The position numbers were made by a program, and so were the translations under genes. This document shows positions 37,961 through 51,085 of a stretch of 64,000 nt of DNA, piece by piece (the stretch's first letter is position 1; every line of letters begins with the position of its first letter). Source of the stretch: Plectrocnemia conspersa (taxonomy: Eukaryota; Arthropoda; Insecta; Trichoptera; Polycentropodidae); NCBI GenBank assembly GCA_009617715.1, contig VTFK01000008.1, positions 930,001 through 994,000 on the forward strand. Direction: 5' to 3'. The notes beneath the pieces are model-generated. The model saw only the letters and a list, made by a program, of their open reading frames with translations, was not told where the DNA came from and made no database searches.

Positions 37961-38360
37961 TTTTAAAAGAGGCACAATTGCACGTATTCACTAATGGTAT
38001 ATCGCGATAAAATCGGCAATAATAGTTACGTATGCCATTAAAACTTTGGTATTAAATAATCGCCTAAGGAGAACGTATTTTAATACTTCTAGTAAGAGAA
38101 AATATATTGTAACAATATATTGATATAATAGAACTTTATCTTATTTATTTAAAGGAGATACATGCATATATTGGATGAATAATGAAATATTATTTTGTAT
38201 GTACATTTCTATTGTTAAATTAGGGAATAATTTCAGTATAATTTAAAAATATGACATTAACAAAAAAATCAGAAATTTTAAATCATGTCTTAGTAGTTAA
38301 CATAAATTTATATTTAATTCGTTATTAGTATGAATTTAGTGCCAATACATTGTATATATG

Positions 38361-38401
38361 CTAGCTGTCGGTCCTTCACTATCGTGAGGTACCGCAGCTA
38401 G
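38361..38401. ncRNA. Candidate small hairpin, possible miRNA-like precursor
   Basis: CTAGCTGTCGGTCCTTCAC and GTGAGGTACCGCAGCTAG pair over about 17 bp with one bulged T and one mismatch around a TATC loop, and weaker pairing continues into the flanking TATATATG / TTGTATTATA. It is compact and stands out from the AT-rich flanks. The 4-base loop is small for an animal pre-miRNA, and no known seed is recognised. Confidence 0.3.
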
Positions 38402-41149
38402 TTGTATTATATTATGTATTATATACTAGAAATACTTTAGAAACATTAATGCTTTTCAAAAAAACAGACGATTAATTATGAATTTGTTATTATTATAATA
38501 TCTGATATTTGATGTCGTTATAAAATATTGTAAATATTTTTATTAAAATATATAAATAATATGACATTATAGTGGTGACTACACTCCTTGACATTTGAAT
38601 GCTCTTGGAGGATAAATTAGGTAAATAAGTTTTTAAATACCTCTAAAACCGGTATTGTTATTAGCATACGTTGTAAAAGATTTTAAATTATTAAAAAAAT
38701 ACCGTATAAAATTAAATAGATTTTACGTGATTTGTTGTTTTAACTATTTTATCATTTTAGGCAAATTTTATTGTCTTTTAGCAGTTTTGCTTTAATATAT
38801 TATTTAAAAATTAATTTATATTAAATTTATAAACGTTAATATATTTAGCTATGAAGAATTGTATTTTTTTATTAGCACGATAGTTATGTGGTGTAGTGAT
38901 TGAAAAATTTTGGGTTGATTCCTATCTGACCTAGTTTTTTTTTGTGTAAATCTAATCTATTTTATGGTTACTGATTGTGTTTACTTTGTTTTAACGGGTT
39001 AAGTATTGTGAAGAAGATTTACTGATAAAGTACACAAGTTGTTATTATCAATAAAAAAAGACCGTATAATAAAGTATAATAATAATAAATGTGTAGTTAT
39101 CAAATCTCTGTGGAAAACTGGGAAATGATTGTGTTTTAAGTTACATGATAAACATAAAGCATAATTAGTGTTAACTTGATTATTTTATTTGTACAATGAA
39201 TTTCTATTGAAATTAAACGTTGCGTTATTATAAACTAGAGCTTCTTAATTTAACACAACTTAAAAAACATTTTTTAATTAAGTTACAATAAAAGTAAATT
39301 AAAAATGTTAACACTATAGGGTAAAAAATTGGAAAAGTAGGATTAACCTTTAAACAATGATGCTTTCATTCTTCACAAAAGCAAACCATCACATTTAATT
39401 TGTTTAGAAAATATTTTTGTAAAGAAGAAGAATAATTTTTAACTGCACCATTCACAAAAACATGTAAAGTAGTTGAACAAATTTATTGATTAAATATGAA
39501 TGAATAAGTTTCATAAATTGATGCGGATTTTGCTACTAATGTGAGATATTTTGCAAACAGCAGGATTTTGTTACTTTAACCATTTTTCAATTAAAAAAAA
39601 AAAAGCAGTTCACTAAAACAGCTGTAAATTCAATTTATTTAATCAAGAGAGAAATTATAAAACAAAGTTTTTTTTAGCGATTAAATTAAAATAAATAAAA
39701 CGTGTCCAATCATTTAGTTTTTATTCAACACTCCCCAAATAGTTGTGCCATTTTTGCGTACGATTAAAAATAAACCTAAATTATTATTAATAATTTTATT
39801 TGCTACAGGTTAAAAAACTTGTAAATAACAAAAAAAACAACCTGATATTTTGCACTTGATAATAATAATGTTGTTTTCTACTGTGCATTTTCACATTAAA
39901 AATACATCTGCAAAACAAATCGCCAAGCAATATGAGAAAGTTCACTGTAGTATCAACGAGATTAATTATAGCGAATCTCTGGCACTTAATCATCGAAAAT
40001 TTGAATAATTATTGGCTGAAAATTATGCTTAAGTGCCTTAAGTGTTAATCAGAGTGAGACTCTTGGCTAAGCAAAAGTACTATTGAAAAAAAAATATTTC
40101 TGCAATTAAATATAATGAAAAATAAAAGGCCTTTTTTATTTTTTAGTTAAAGTCATTGCTTATTGATCTAATACCAAACAAAATTATACTTATTTAAGAG
40201 TTTATTATCGATATAAAAGCTAAAGTTCGCTTACTAGCACAATAAAAATAACGTCTGTTATTTTCATTAACTCCACGTTAATTAATCAATAATTTAAATA
40301 ATAATTATTTATAAAAAAAAACATAAATCATTTTAAGTTATAATTTTTAAGAAGCATAATATTTTTTTTGCATTTAAGATTTTGCATCGAATCAACAAAT
40401 TTTCACACTATAAAATCAAGCTTTAAAAATATGTTTTTCAATAATTTATCTGTATGATCGTAAATTTTTAGCTTACAAAAACCAAACTACGATTTTTTCT
40501 TTGATTTTCAATAAAAAATTTAATGTATTAATTAAAATTTTAAATTAACCCTTTAAGAGTGGCCCCACCTAATGCCCAAAAATCGTGTTTAGCCCGTTGG
40601 CTATAAAAGTCTTTACACCTCTGGAATAAACCAGTTACATAAATACTAACTTAGTTACATAATGATTCAGTAAGTGTATGTATTGTTTAAATATATTTTT
40701 TTTGTTAAAACTAAGTTTTAATAAAAACGGTTAAGCACAAAAAAGAGGTTAACAACCAACAAGAAATCGGTACTATCCTTTTCGATCGTCTAATAATTGT
40801 TTAACGACGCTCTTGGCGCAATTGAAATATTTAACGTTTTTATTACAAATTTTTTAATCAACAAAAATTTCAAGTAAAATAAAAAAAGGTTTGATAGATT
40901 TCAGGTAGAATTATTTCAATTTCTGCACATATATGTAGCGTTGTTAATATTAGAGGGCAACTCAATGAAAAAAAAAGCAAAAGCAAGGACTATATTAAAT
41001 AAAATATAAATTCCTAAAACAGTAGTTGTATTATTATCTAACTTTGAAAAGCAGCTTTTTCCATACTTTTTTGGATTTCGCAGTAGACATTTTTATGTTT
41101 TTAAAATATAGTAAAATAAGCGATAGTAAACAATATTCACTATACCTCG
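38402..41149. other. AT-rich intergenic DNA, no gene seen
   Basis: AT-rich throughout. A TTAACCCTTTAAGAGTGGCC stretch near 40555 resembles the start of the piggyBac-like MITE at 50561 but no convincing right end is found. No other feature is supported. Confidence 0.5.
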
Positions 41150-41900
41150 AGAACAACAAACCGATACTGCCCCGTGTCTTTACACGCACTGGTGCATTTA
41201 TTTCAGCGAACAACTATCACAAAGCTAAAAAGAGCGCTTGATGATCATTCATTGAACAAGTTATGGTCCACTGACTCTTAAAAATAAACGGACTATAGTC
41301 ACCGCGACGGTCAATGTCGGGTTATTGAATAGTGAAAACTAATACTAAAACTCATTATCTTAATTAAATGCTGGAATCCCTTTATAATTAAATTACCGAC
41401 ACTGCAGAACAATTATGCGATAGTCATTTTCTAACTATGAATCATCGCGGTTGCAATCGCATCGCCAAAACGACCTCGTTAAAAGCGCGTTTAATTTTAT
41501 GCGCTCGTTGAAGACATTAACTAAATAATTCAAATTGATCATCGCCAAAATCCTAGCTCGGCAACACAACATTAATTTATACGTTTAAAAGCCACCCTCG
41601 TTGCCGCTGGGGGTGTGCAAACAATGCGCTTTGTCCCTTCATACAAATTTAATATTGTAAATATACAAAGTTAAATAGGGGGAAATAATTCGATTTGCCC
41701 ACCCCCGTGTGGGGCTGCGAGAGCACTTTAGTTAAAGTTGCCGTTTGCCCCATAAGCCGCGACTTCGGCTCGGATTATGTTTAACCAGTTTAGGGTTTTT
41801 TGCGTTACGCAAACGGCTCAACAGACTCTGCGCTGTGGCTAAAAAGGAAGGGATAGTTTTATCCCGGAGAAGAGTAAAAAACAGCTCAAAGACCTGTCAG
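41150..41900. promoter_or_regulatory. Long GC-richer block, candidate enhancer
   Basis: It includes TTGCGTTACGCAA (41800-41812), a perfect bZIP-type palindrome, GCCACCCTCGTTGCCGCTGG, TAAGCCGCGACTTCGGCTCG with a GAGCC/GGCTC-like inverted pair, and several TTTAATTTTATG/TAATTCAAATTG homeodomain-type sites. There is no domain-bearing open frame. Confidence 0.35.
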
Positions 41901-44900
41901 TGACGTATAAAGCATAAACAAACATTACACTTGTACGTGATATATTTGATACGCACATGTTGTCTGAATTGTATAATATATTATATCATGTAGATTGTTG
42001 CCTTTATAAAGTCATTTATAATAGCCATTTACACGTTAACTTTTAAAAGATAAACAATTTCAAGTCAGAGTGGGATATATTTTTATATTCAATTACAAAA
42101 TGGGTTGTATTAAAATTATACAGGTCTTTTTAATTAAGATAAAAAACATTATAAATAATTACATGAATGTAAAACAAATAAGCAGTTTTAGATTATATGT
42201 TTCAAGCAATACAAGAATTGTTATGAACTTGATTAAGAGAAAAGTAATTACAAAACTTTATTTCTAAGAAATATGAGAACTATTCGGAAAATGAATATAC
42301 TCAGTTGGCAGCAATATTGTTTTTAGTAGTATCCACATTATGTACTGAAGTTTACTAATCCTTAAAAACGGAAATATTTAGTTTACAGTGAGTGATTAAA
42401 ATGGCAGTGTAAAAGAGCGAGATTCGCACAGTATTTATAGATTGTTAACTGATGAACTTAATCCAATTAGTCCTAACTTTTTATTCTTGAAAAAAATATT
42501 TAATTTTTAATATTTTACCTTTTTTTTCATAAAATTCAGAGTTTACAATGCAGTGTACAAATGGTATGAAGTATTACAAAATAACACTTAAATATATATT
42601 TAAAACAGTTTATGTACATTGCAATGTGCCTAGGGATTGAAAGAGGTTAAAAACGTTTGAGTCAGAAAGTTAGTAGGAAAAAAAGATGTTTCCATAGTAT
42701 TGAAGTCAAAAAATTATAAGGTCCATTTTTACTATGTTAAAAATAAAATAAAGGTATGTTTCAGAAGTAGTTTTTGTCAATCTAAAAGTATATTTTAACA
42801 CTAAAAAATATTATTCGTAATATTATGCTTTTAAATACAGTCTTATGTTTCTAGTAATTCAATCTTTGATAAATATATTTTTTAGAGGTAACTAGCAATA
42901 ATTTCTTAGTGATTTGAAATTCAAAGGAATATGATTGATTTATTAATGAAAAGAAGTTAGAAGTTCACATTAATAAAATGGGTATATTATTTGCATCACG
43001 CATATAAGACTAAAATTATTAGCATACAAGTCACATTTCCTTCTCTCAAATTCTGATAAAAATTGTAATAAAATTAATTTTTAGTCAATTTTATCACATT
43101 TACTATTTTTTGTTATTTTAAATCATGAAATATTATTATAATTTTAATTATATAACAAAATTACAGTATATGTCGAAAAATATTTTTCTGGGTTTGTTTC
43201 ATTTTGTCAAAAATAAGATAAAAAGTTACACCCGTATAACAATCAGTAGCGTCATATAAATGCTATGACTCTTTTTATTTGTATGAGTTAAAACTGTTTT
43301 TGGAAATTAAATACATTAAATAAAATGTCTACACTTCTGCATATATAATGAAGAAACCATTTTATATTATTAAATTAAATTCAAATTTATAAATGTATGT
43401 ATCAAAGAACAGGAAAATTGAATAAACAAAATGTACTATCTACTCACTATTATAGCAAATAGCTAAATATTTATATTAACTAAAATTGTCATATTTAGTT
43501 TTGGTAATTAGACTCAAAATATTAATTTAATTAATAAATGCATTTTTTGTAAATTTAATTCAATTTAAATACATATTTATTATTTGCCACTTCATGGTGG
43601 AAACTTAATATAAAAAATAAAATAAAAAAATCGTAGGTGTAGTAAATTTAATATTAGGAAGCATAGCTATGTAACAATTTTGTAACAATATGAAATTGAA
43701 GTACGCATGAAAATATATGGTTAGAAAAGGTTAGTTTTTTTGTACATAAGAAAGTAGATTTTATAATGCATTTAATATCAATGTTTCACTAAAATTTAAT
43801 AATTTTGTTGTACAAGTATTATAATATACAAAAAACATTATACTGTCGTTTGATACGTATGTATATTTTTTAACGAAATAAAATGAAATAGATTTTGCCT
43901 AAAATTTTTATTTTCTAGTAAAAAAAATAAAATTTTCTCTCTAGAATTATCTTACAAGAATACTGTTTCAAAATAAATTTATCCCGCAGATTTTATCTAG
44001 TAAGAAAATTTAGTAGCTTTTTCTGAACGTTTCAATAATACTAATGATATAAAAATCTATAGACTATAAGATAATTTAAAAACATTGATGATATGGGCTT
44101 ATCTAAAAAATAATGCCAATCAGCACTGACAAGTGTTTTGATGTTTTAATATTTTTTTATGTTAAAAACGCATATTTCACAATAATAAATAAATTTATAA
44201 ACATATGTGATTGTAGATTTTATAAATTTTTGCTTAAAATTGTGATATATAAATGACAAAATAAAAAAAAATTACAATACATTAGATATTACAATTAATA
44301 AGAAAAACTAAGATATTTTGTATAATTAAAAAGAGAAAAACTAAACAAAGAATTAAAAACTTATAAACATATAGTTTGCTAAAGATCTGAAACATTTGAA
44401 ACGTGTTTTTCTGACTCTAAAGCAATTTATTTTGAAAAATTAGGTTAGTTTAGGTGTCTTGTAATATCTTTTAGAAAGTTAGACACTGTGAGATTTTTTA
44501 AGGATAATTATTCCGAGATTGTTAAAATTCTTAAAATGAAAACTAAAATAATTATTAAATTGCTTAAAAATATTGATAATAAAAAAATTTTTCAATAAAA
44601 ATGATTTTGTATGGTATTGCTAAATAACTTATTATAACATATAATTCCAATAACAATTAATATTCATTATTATTAGAATAGCATCATTTTTAAGTTTTTG
44701 AAAAAAGTCGAAAATTCTACTTCCTAATATTTAAACAAGTTTATCTTACAAACTCAGATTTTTTTATATGGGTAAAATGTTTATCACGCATAGTCCTATA
44801 ATTGCCAAACTCAAGTTGCCCAGAAACACGATCACGCGTTTTGATCTCACACACTGTTTTGACCCATTTTTGCGAAACAAATATACTAATAAGTAAATTG

Positions 44901-45500
44901 ATAAATCAAGTATCTATATATACGATAAATATATATGATATAGATAAATTAAGTGTGTATTTATATTAACGTCAATTGCACATGTATTTTTTAATAAATA
45001 AATAAAGTAAACCGGAATTATCCGAAACTTCATAGTGTATTTGGCAGTATAATAATAATACCGGCATTTTTACTCAATTTAAAACTCAACTAAAAATACT
45101 AATGTCCGAGTGAAATGCTGCAAACGTTCAAAGTGAAACGGATCATTAACACCTAAATTTTATAATTTGAATTATTAGTTGAAGAGCCCTTTCTAATGAA
45201 AGAAGTGAATGAAACAGCACGCATAGTTCGTCTTTTACTATTGTGTAACGCTTATCTCACAACAGATTTCTTATGTTTTGAAATGTGAGGTGGTGCAGGC
45301 GTGAAGATTTTTGATCAATTTGTTTATCAATGTTTATTCTACAATCAAGTTCTAGTATCCATTTATTCAATAGTTAAACTCTTATCACATGGTGAATTTT
45401 GCGAAAATTGAATCGGAGGTATTTGAAAAAAATATTTATTTTTAATTATTCTTAGTATAGTAAAGAATGTCAGAACTTTTTTGTTATTAATTTAAGATTT
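41901..45500. other. AT-rich intergenic DNA, no gene seen
   Basis: About 3.6 kb of AT-rich background. The open frame at 42070-42267 is made of Ile/Lys/Asn/Phe codons and shows no domain. Small GC-richer patches at 44800-44870 and 45090-45330 carry no motif I can support. Confidence 0.5.
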
Positions 45501-45509
45501 ATCATCATT

Positions 45510-45830
45510 CATACAAAATTACGATAAATTTGGATAGCAAGCAATCGTCCGAGTTTTCCATAACGTGGAGCATCCACTCGCACGTTCGTCGACCGACTGT
45601 CGCTCCACGTGGCAGCGCAGGGGTGGGGGAACTGGGAGGCGGGCTTTGGGCGGTAGCCCCTCCTAGACGACGGGCCAATCGCACCGCCGCATTTTTGAGT
45701 GCGCCAATCAAACTCTCATCAATCTCGTTTTAAACGACACGTGACATACAGACAAAAACGCGCGAATCGCAGTGCCATGCCACCTACCCGCATCAAAACG
45801 TCTCGAGACGCCCTCACAGCAATTAAATGC
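45510..45830. promoter_or_regulatory. CpG-rich island with E-boxes and CCAAT boxes, possible distal promoter
   Basis: Two CACGTG E-boxes (45606-45611 and 45738-45743) and two CCAAT boxes in the same orientation (45675-45679 and 45714-45718) lie within 140 bp. A 9-bp perfect inverted repeat ACGTGGAGC / GCTCCACGT spans 45563-45610. The island is the most promoter-like block upstream of HGTX and lies about 6.5 kb from the coding start. Open frames on both strands are composition shadows. Confidence 0.4.
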
Positions 45831-46839
45831 AACGATTTGATTTGATTCAAGTGGAGATATGTATAGATATCTAGCTGCTTGATTGTAGCTACATATATGT
45901 ATGTAAGTATAAACAAATAGCTACAGTTAAGACTACTTAAAACAATTAAAAAACTTAAAAATCTTTATAAGTGGGTGCCGCACTATCTGAATACAAAGCA
46001 AAAAATCACCATTACGATTTTTTTCGCAAACAGAAACGATCCATCTCCATTTAAAAAAAAAAACATTTTTGTCACCTGCCATTTTATCACAATGTCTGAG
46101 GTAACTATTTTTTAGCTCATAACAGCATGACTTTTTGGCATTTTGGTGTTATACTAAATATGGTTTCAAAAGGGCTTATGGTAAGTAAATGTAAATCAAC
46201 AAATAATTAAAAAAAAATGTTTGTATTAACTCAGTTATATTTTAAATACGCGTTGTATATTGTATAATAACATATAACAGTATACAAATATTTTAAGTAA
46301 AAAACCATCGGAATAAATTGAAAAAACTGAACAAAAATGCACGTTGGGAAATTTGATGTTAATCATGTTAAGTTATTTGTAATATTTTTTACCTGAATTA
46401 ATGATGTTAATTAAACATTTTAAAGTCTAATTTTAATTAAGAAAATGAACAACTCTAAAATATATTAAAATGAAAATTATAAATATTAATTTATTTAGTT
46501 TATAAAGCACAAATTTCAATACATGTAGCTAATTAAATATTAGGTATTCGTTTCATATATTTTAATTAGGCATTATTTAAAGAAGTTAATTTTCAAATTG
46601 TATTAGCTTAGTTTGGTATGAAAATGTATGCTTATATAATCTATACATTGATTTTAAAATGTTTTGTTATAATGTACAATATGTGAAATGTAACGGTTTG
46701 ATACCATTTCCTGTTTTTACTTAATCACATATTCATTTCCCGTTTAACAACAAAATACTATAAATAAAAATATTTCACATGGATATGTTTACATTTAGTA
46801 GTATTTTTTATTTATATATTTTTTTGTAAGCATTTACAT

Positions 46840-47055
46840 CCGCAGCTAAATTATTTACGAGTCGCCTATTATCGCATCTCAACCAAATTCCGCCACTAAG
46901 TGGTGACTCTTTAGCAAAAGCAACGAACGGCGTTTCGTATAACGAGCGTTAAATTTATCGTCAGTTATTCGTATATCCGCAGACCACACGACTGCGGTTA
47001 TTTATCGTCCGACAACAATGTACTTAAAAAAAAGTTAACTCAATTATACACGATT
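46840..47055. promoter_or_regulatory. GC-richer patch, candidate proximal enhancer of HGTX
   Basis: CpG-containing sequence (GAGTCGCCTATTATCGC, GAACGGCGTTTCGTATAACG) with TTTATCG and TTATTCG sites. Its right edge, AAGTTAACTCAATTATA (47032-47048), is identical to a 17-mer at 51561-51577 at the left edge of the HGTX promoter island. Confidence 0.35.
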
Positions 47056-47869
47056 CCCCTACCAAAAAATTTCTTAACAAATACTTATACGGAGTGTGGC
47101 AAGATACGCGTATGAATTTTATAATTATAATATATGTTAAGATTTCTAATAAAATATATAAATATAGTGAAAGTTATTTTTCTTAAATATTTAAATTTTT
47201 ATTTAATTTATTTTATTTTAATAGGAATTTAATATGTAATGTTTTTTTATTATAATATATATTTATTATTTTAATATTTAACAATTGTAACCGTGATGCA
47301 AAATTTTTCACTTTTTTTATAGACCCGGAAGAGCATCGGTCTTAATTCCAGGATCTACCGAGATTTAGAATAAGTTTAAAAGTTAACCATAGCAATTTAA
47401 AATAAATAAATAAGAATGATCACTTTAAAGTTCAACATTTACTTATAAAAAAATAGTAAAACAGTATTGGAGAATGAAATATTGTATATATAGGTTTATT
47501 TAGAAAATATTTTATTTTATTATGTCCTGTTATGATGTGCTTTTAATATAAACAGAAACATTCATATAAATTTAAAACACATTACTGAACTAAAAAAATA
47601 CAATGAATTTTATGATGTTATACAAAATTATCCAGTTTGATTTTTCTATGTTGGCAGCACTGTAAATCAGACAGCTGTGAATAATCACGCGTGTTCAAAG
47701 TGGCAAATGTTTATTTTCAACATCAAATTTACGAAATTTATTACTAAAACACCGCTTAACGCATTAAAATTATTCAATTGTTCTACAGAAATAATAATTC
47801 TGTATACGAACTATGTATAGAAAATTACGGGAAGGTGATGGTCAATTTCATCGTCCTATTGAGCAAACA

Positions 47870-48140
47870 ATTCACAACGTAGTAAATAGAAATTAAAAAG
47901 ACTGAAGCCGTTGGAGATATGGCAAGGCCTGTGCATCACAGTGGCGTCCGTTCAGCCAAAAATATTGCTGCTGTAAGTGAAAGTGTGGCTGAAGACCCAG
48001 AATTGTCGATTCGATGACATTCACAGTTTTTGGGCTTTGGTGCATTTTATATCTGGACTTGCATTTACACCCATATAAAATTTAGAAAATACAAGAACTG
48101 AAACTCAGAGTCATGGATCGGCTGCTGAAAATTGTTCAAA
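47870..48140 (+). pseudogene. Tc1/mariner-superfamily transposase N-terminal fragment
   Basis: The plus strand reads RPVHHSGVRSAKNIAAVSES then VAEDPELSIR, stop, HSQ. After a frameshift it reads WCILYLDLHLHPYKI, stop, KIQELKL. The order matches the helix-turn-helix region GRP-R-EENIAAVxxSVxxDPxLSIRRRSQxLGLSxxTxWRILxKDLxLHPYKIQLxQELK of insect Tc1/mariner-like transposases. The conserved second Arg of SIRR is a TGA stop. The catalytic domain is absent. Confidence 0.7.
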
Positions 48141-48904
48141 GATGGCTATTTATTTGATATTATTTTTAATAATTAATGAAGTATATCAAATGTTTGATTA
48201 ATAAAAAAATCCGAAGACATCCTTAAATTTGTGAGCTATTTTAACTGAAATTGGATTACCCTTTAGATATTAAAAATATCGTAACCTATTTGGTACTTTA
48301 GTTCGTAGTTCATTTGCACTTGAATTGTTAAAGAGTTTAAGCCCCCTCCCCACGAAATTTTAACCACTAACACAAAAACACAATTGTAAACATGAAAATG
48401 GTTATTAAGTATTGTATATAATGGTATTTTTGAAAAATTAATTATATATTGAAATAAACGTTTTATAAAAAAAGTCCTGCTGCATAAATGTTAAGTATAG
48501 AAAATTGACAAAAAATAACTAGTTTGGGAAATCACTAGTAAAAAATACCAATACAGAAAAAAAGTATAAGCAGAAAAATAAGTACATTGAAAAAGGCAAA
48601 AGAAAAAGTATTCTTATATAGAAATTAAATAATTTAATTAAATACACTATATTGCTTTATTCATTTATTATATATTAAATTTATTTATAAACACAAGTAA
48701 ATAGTGAGACACTAAATTACAATTAGTCTGTAAATTATTGACATTTAATAATTATTAACTATTATTACAGTTTACAATCAAAAGATAATTGCTTTATATG
48801 ACCTGATGCTAATTTAAGCTAATTAATATATATTACGAAAAATATTCACCACGATATTTCTAGGGAAACATCATTTGTGATAAATTATAATTATTTACTA
48901 ATCA

Positions 48905-49150
48905 CTAATTCCAATCTCACAGATACTATAGAAATTAAAAATCACTAGGGTTCATATGGGATTCGAATCCAGCTCTTTTAGGTATTAGTAACTGACACAT
49001 ATCGCTAGTTTATAAAGCTGATCTTGCTGATGATAAACCATGTATTGGTCTAAGAGTACTTGAATATGTTTTTTGTCGTAAAATTGGTCGATGAAATTCG
49101 AACTATGGTCTTTCACGTATTTGTTAACGACTATACTATTGGTCTAAAAA
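48905..49150 (-). repeat. Two adjacent tRNA-like SINE heads (minus strand)
   Basis: On the minus strand GGATTCGAATCC (48959-48970) is a B-box-like core preceded by a tRNA-like segment. About 130 bp away a second, related segment ends in AGTTCGAATTTCATC (B-box core at 49095-49102) and has TAGTATAGTCGTTAAC as a D-arm/A-box-like start. The two segments align with each other over roughly 50 bases. Neither closes an acceptor stem. Probable tandem or nested SINE fragments. Confidence 0.5.
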
Positions 49151-50560
49151 TGTTAAATATATATATATTTTTAAATTGAAAATCTCTTAGAGAAATCATT
49201 TTAAAAATATTATTAAGAACAGCTTAACGACCTATAGTGTTGGAAAATTCAAGTTTTATGACCGACCTTAAGAATTACGATTGGCCAACATTTTATTTCA
49301 ACTTCCTTAAACATCTGACGATCAATAAAAAATTAGGAATGCGAGGTTCACTTAAAAATGATTAAACTAATTAAATCTTTAGCAAGGATTAGTTCGCCGG
49401 ATAAACAAAACAAGAGTTGATGTTTTCACGTTAATGCTATAAATCATTGATGTCATATTTTTGCAAAATATAATGGAAAATATCATTAATTAAATAATTA
49501 AGCCCGCGTTAAATATTTTAGTCAGAATTTTGTAATAATTTTTTACCCTATTGTTTTAATTTATGTTTTACCAGTTTTTATGTTTCTTCATATTTATTTT
49601 TTATTATATGAAAAATATGTAAAAAAAAGTTTATTATATATTTTTCATATCCATGGCTTTAAGTGTAAAATTGCAAATTTCATGTTTGCCAATTTTACTG
49701 GAGAAACAAAAAACTAAATAAAATAATTGAAAATAGGAAAATAAAACAATATCTGTAGTGTTTAATTAAAGATTTCGGAAATATGATTTTTCTGAAATAA
49801 TATTTTTAAAAATGTTTTCGGGGTAGATTTTATATTTTTTTTATATTTTTTTTAAGAATAATCACATGAAACTTAATATATTATTTATTTATTTACCTGA
49901 ATTAAATTCATTTTTACAAACTATCAATAGTACAATCTATAAGAACATTAAATTTATATAATTCAACTGGAGCTGTTGTTGATTTTCCGTTATTTAATTG
50001 CTACTTCCTTATGTATTCGATCTGAATTTTCAGATCAAATACCTAAATTTACTGCTTCTAATTTACATTCGTCGAATATTTCCTTTCATGTCTAATATTT
50101 TAAACATTCAAAAAGCAATAAAGTTAACAATAATTTGCAAACAAATTTTAATACAAACGGAGCCGCGTTAAAAAACTAAAATCTGCCCCTTTGAAAAATA
50201 ATGTTTATTGTGAAAGTATTATTTAGAAAGCGGGTGATTTTGAAGGCAATGCTTCGCTCCTTTTATTTATTGTATGCATAAATAGGGCTGAAGGAACGTA
50301 TACACGAAATACATCAGTACATACATCTCCAACAACTGTAGTTTAGTTTAGATTAATTATTTGAGATCGGGTTTTACTTTTTTTTTTTATAAATATATTA
50401 TGGTTATGATTTGAGTTGTGCCTCACAAGAAGAAAGGCCCCAGGAATTAACCCCCCCTCAAATAACGTAATAGACTAATGGTACTTTTTTATTAAAAAAT
50501 ATTTTTTTACAGTCCTTTACAATATTTGTTTACAATCATTATTCACAGTATCAGGTTTAA
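49151..50560. other. AT-rich intergenic DNA with a dispersed-repeat fragment
   Basis: Segment 49637-49684 (CATATCCATGGCTTTAAGTG and flanks) matches about 18177-18222. A patch at about 50420-50460 (GAAAGGCCCCAGGAATTAAC) is GC-richer. No gene is seen. Confidence 0.5.
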
Positions 50561-51085
50561 CCCTTTGAGTGGTATTGCCGTACATGTACGGCGGTCTATA
50601 TTTCACTGTTTTGAAGTACCCCAGACAGTTATTTACATATAAAACTAAATAAATAATAAATAAAAATATTATATTATATTTATATAATATTTATTTTATA
50701 AATTAAATAGCACGTAAATGAACATAAAAAAAAATGTTATATTAATTAAAAAAAATAATATTGAGAGCGTCTCAATTGATATAAAAAAGTGCATAAAAGC
50801 CAAAAAAGTTATAAAAATATGAAAAATAAATTATCAAAATTTAATATATGAATAATGTTAAAATAAATTATTAAAACCCACTAATACAAAAATGTAGTAA
50901 AATCAAACAAAGCAATTAAACGTTAAGAAGCACTGATTTTTTCTATAATTTACTATAAATGCAATATAAATAATAATAAATAAATAACAACAAAAAAAAT
51001 AAGGAAAAATTCGTAAAATAACTCACTCCCAGGTAAATACTAACAAACTAACAAATGTGTTTAAATTAACTCACTACTCAAAAGG
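50561..51085. mobile_element. piggyBac-like MITE flanked by TTAA
   Basis: TTAA at 50557-50560 is followed by CCCTTTGAGTGGTATTGCC. On the other side AAAAGG precedes TTAA at 51086-51089, and the minus-strand reading CCTTTTGAGTAGTGAGTTAA mirrors the left end. TTAA target duplication plus CCCTTT-type ends are the hallmarks of piggyBac-like elements. The 525-bp interior is AT-rich with no transposase. Just inside the left end GCCGTACATGTACGGC is a perfect 16-bp palindrome. Confidence 0.6.

Noticed and set aside
40550..41285. Second piggyBac-like MITE starting TTAACCCTTTAAGAGTGG
   Set aside because: The only candidate right end (CTTAAAAATAA near 41277) lacks the TTAA and matches poorly.
45505..45916. 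Overlapping open frames on both strands at the CpG island
   Set aside because: Both strands are open only because GC-rich DNA has few stops; none carries a domain.
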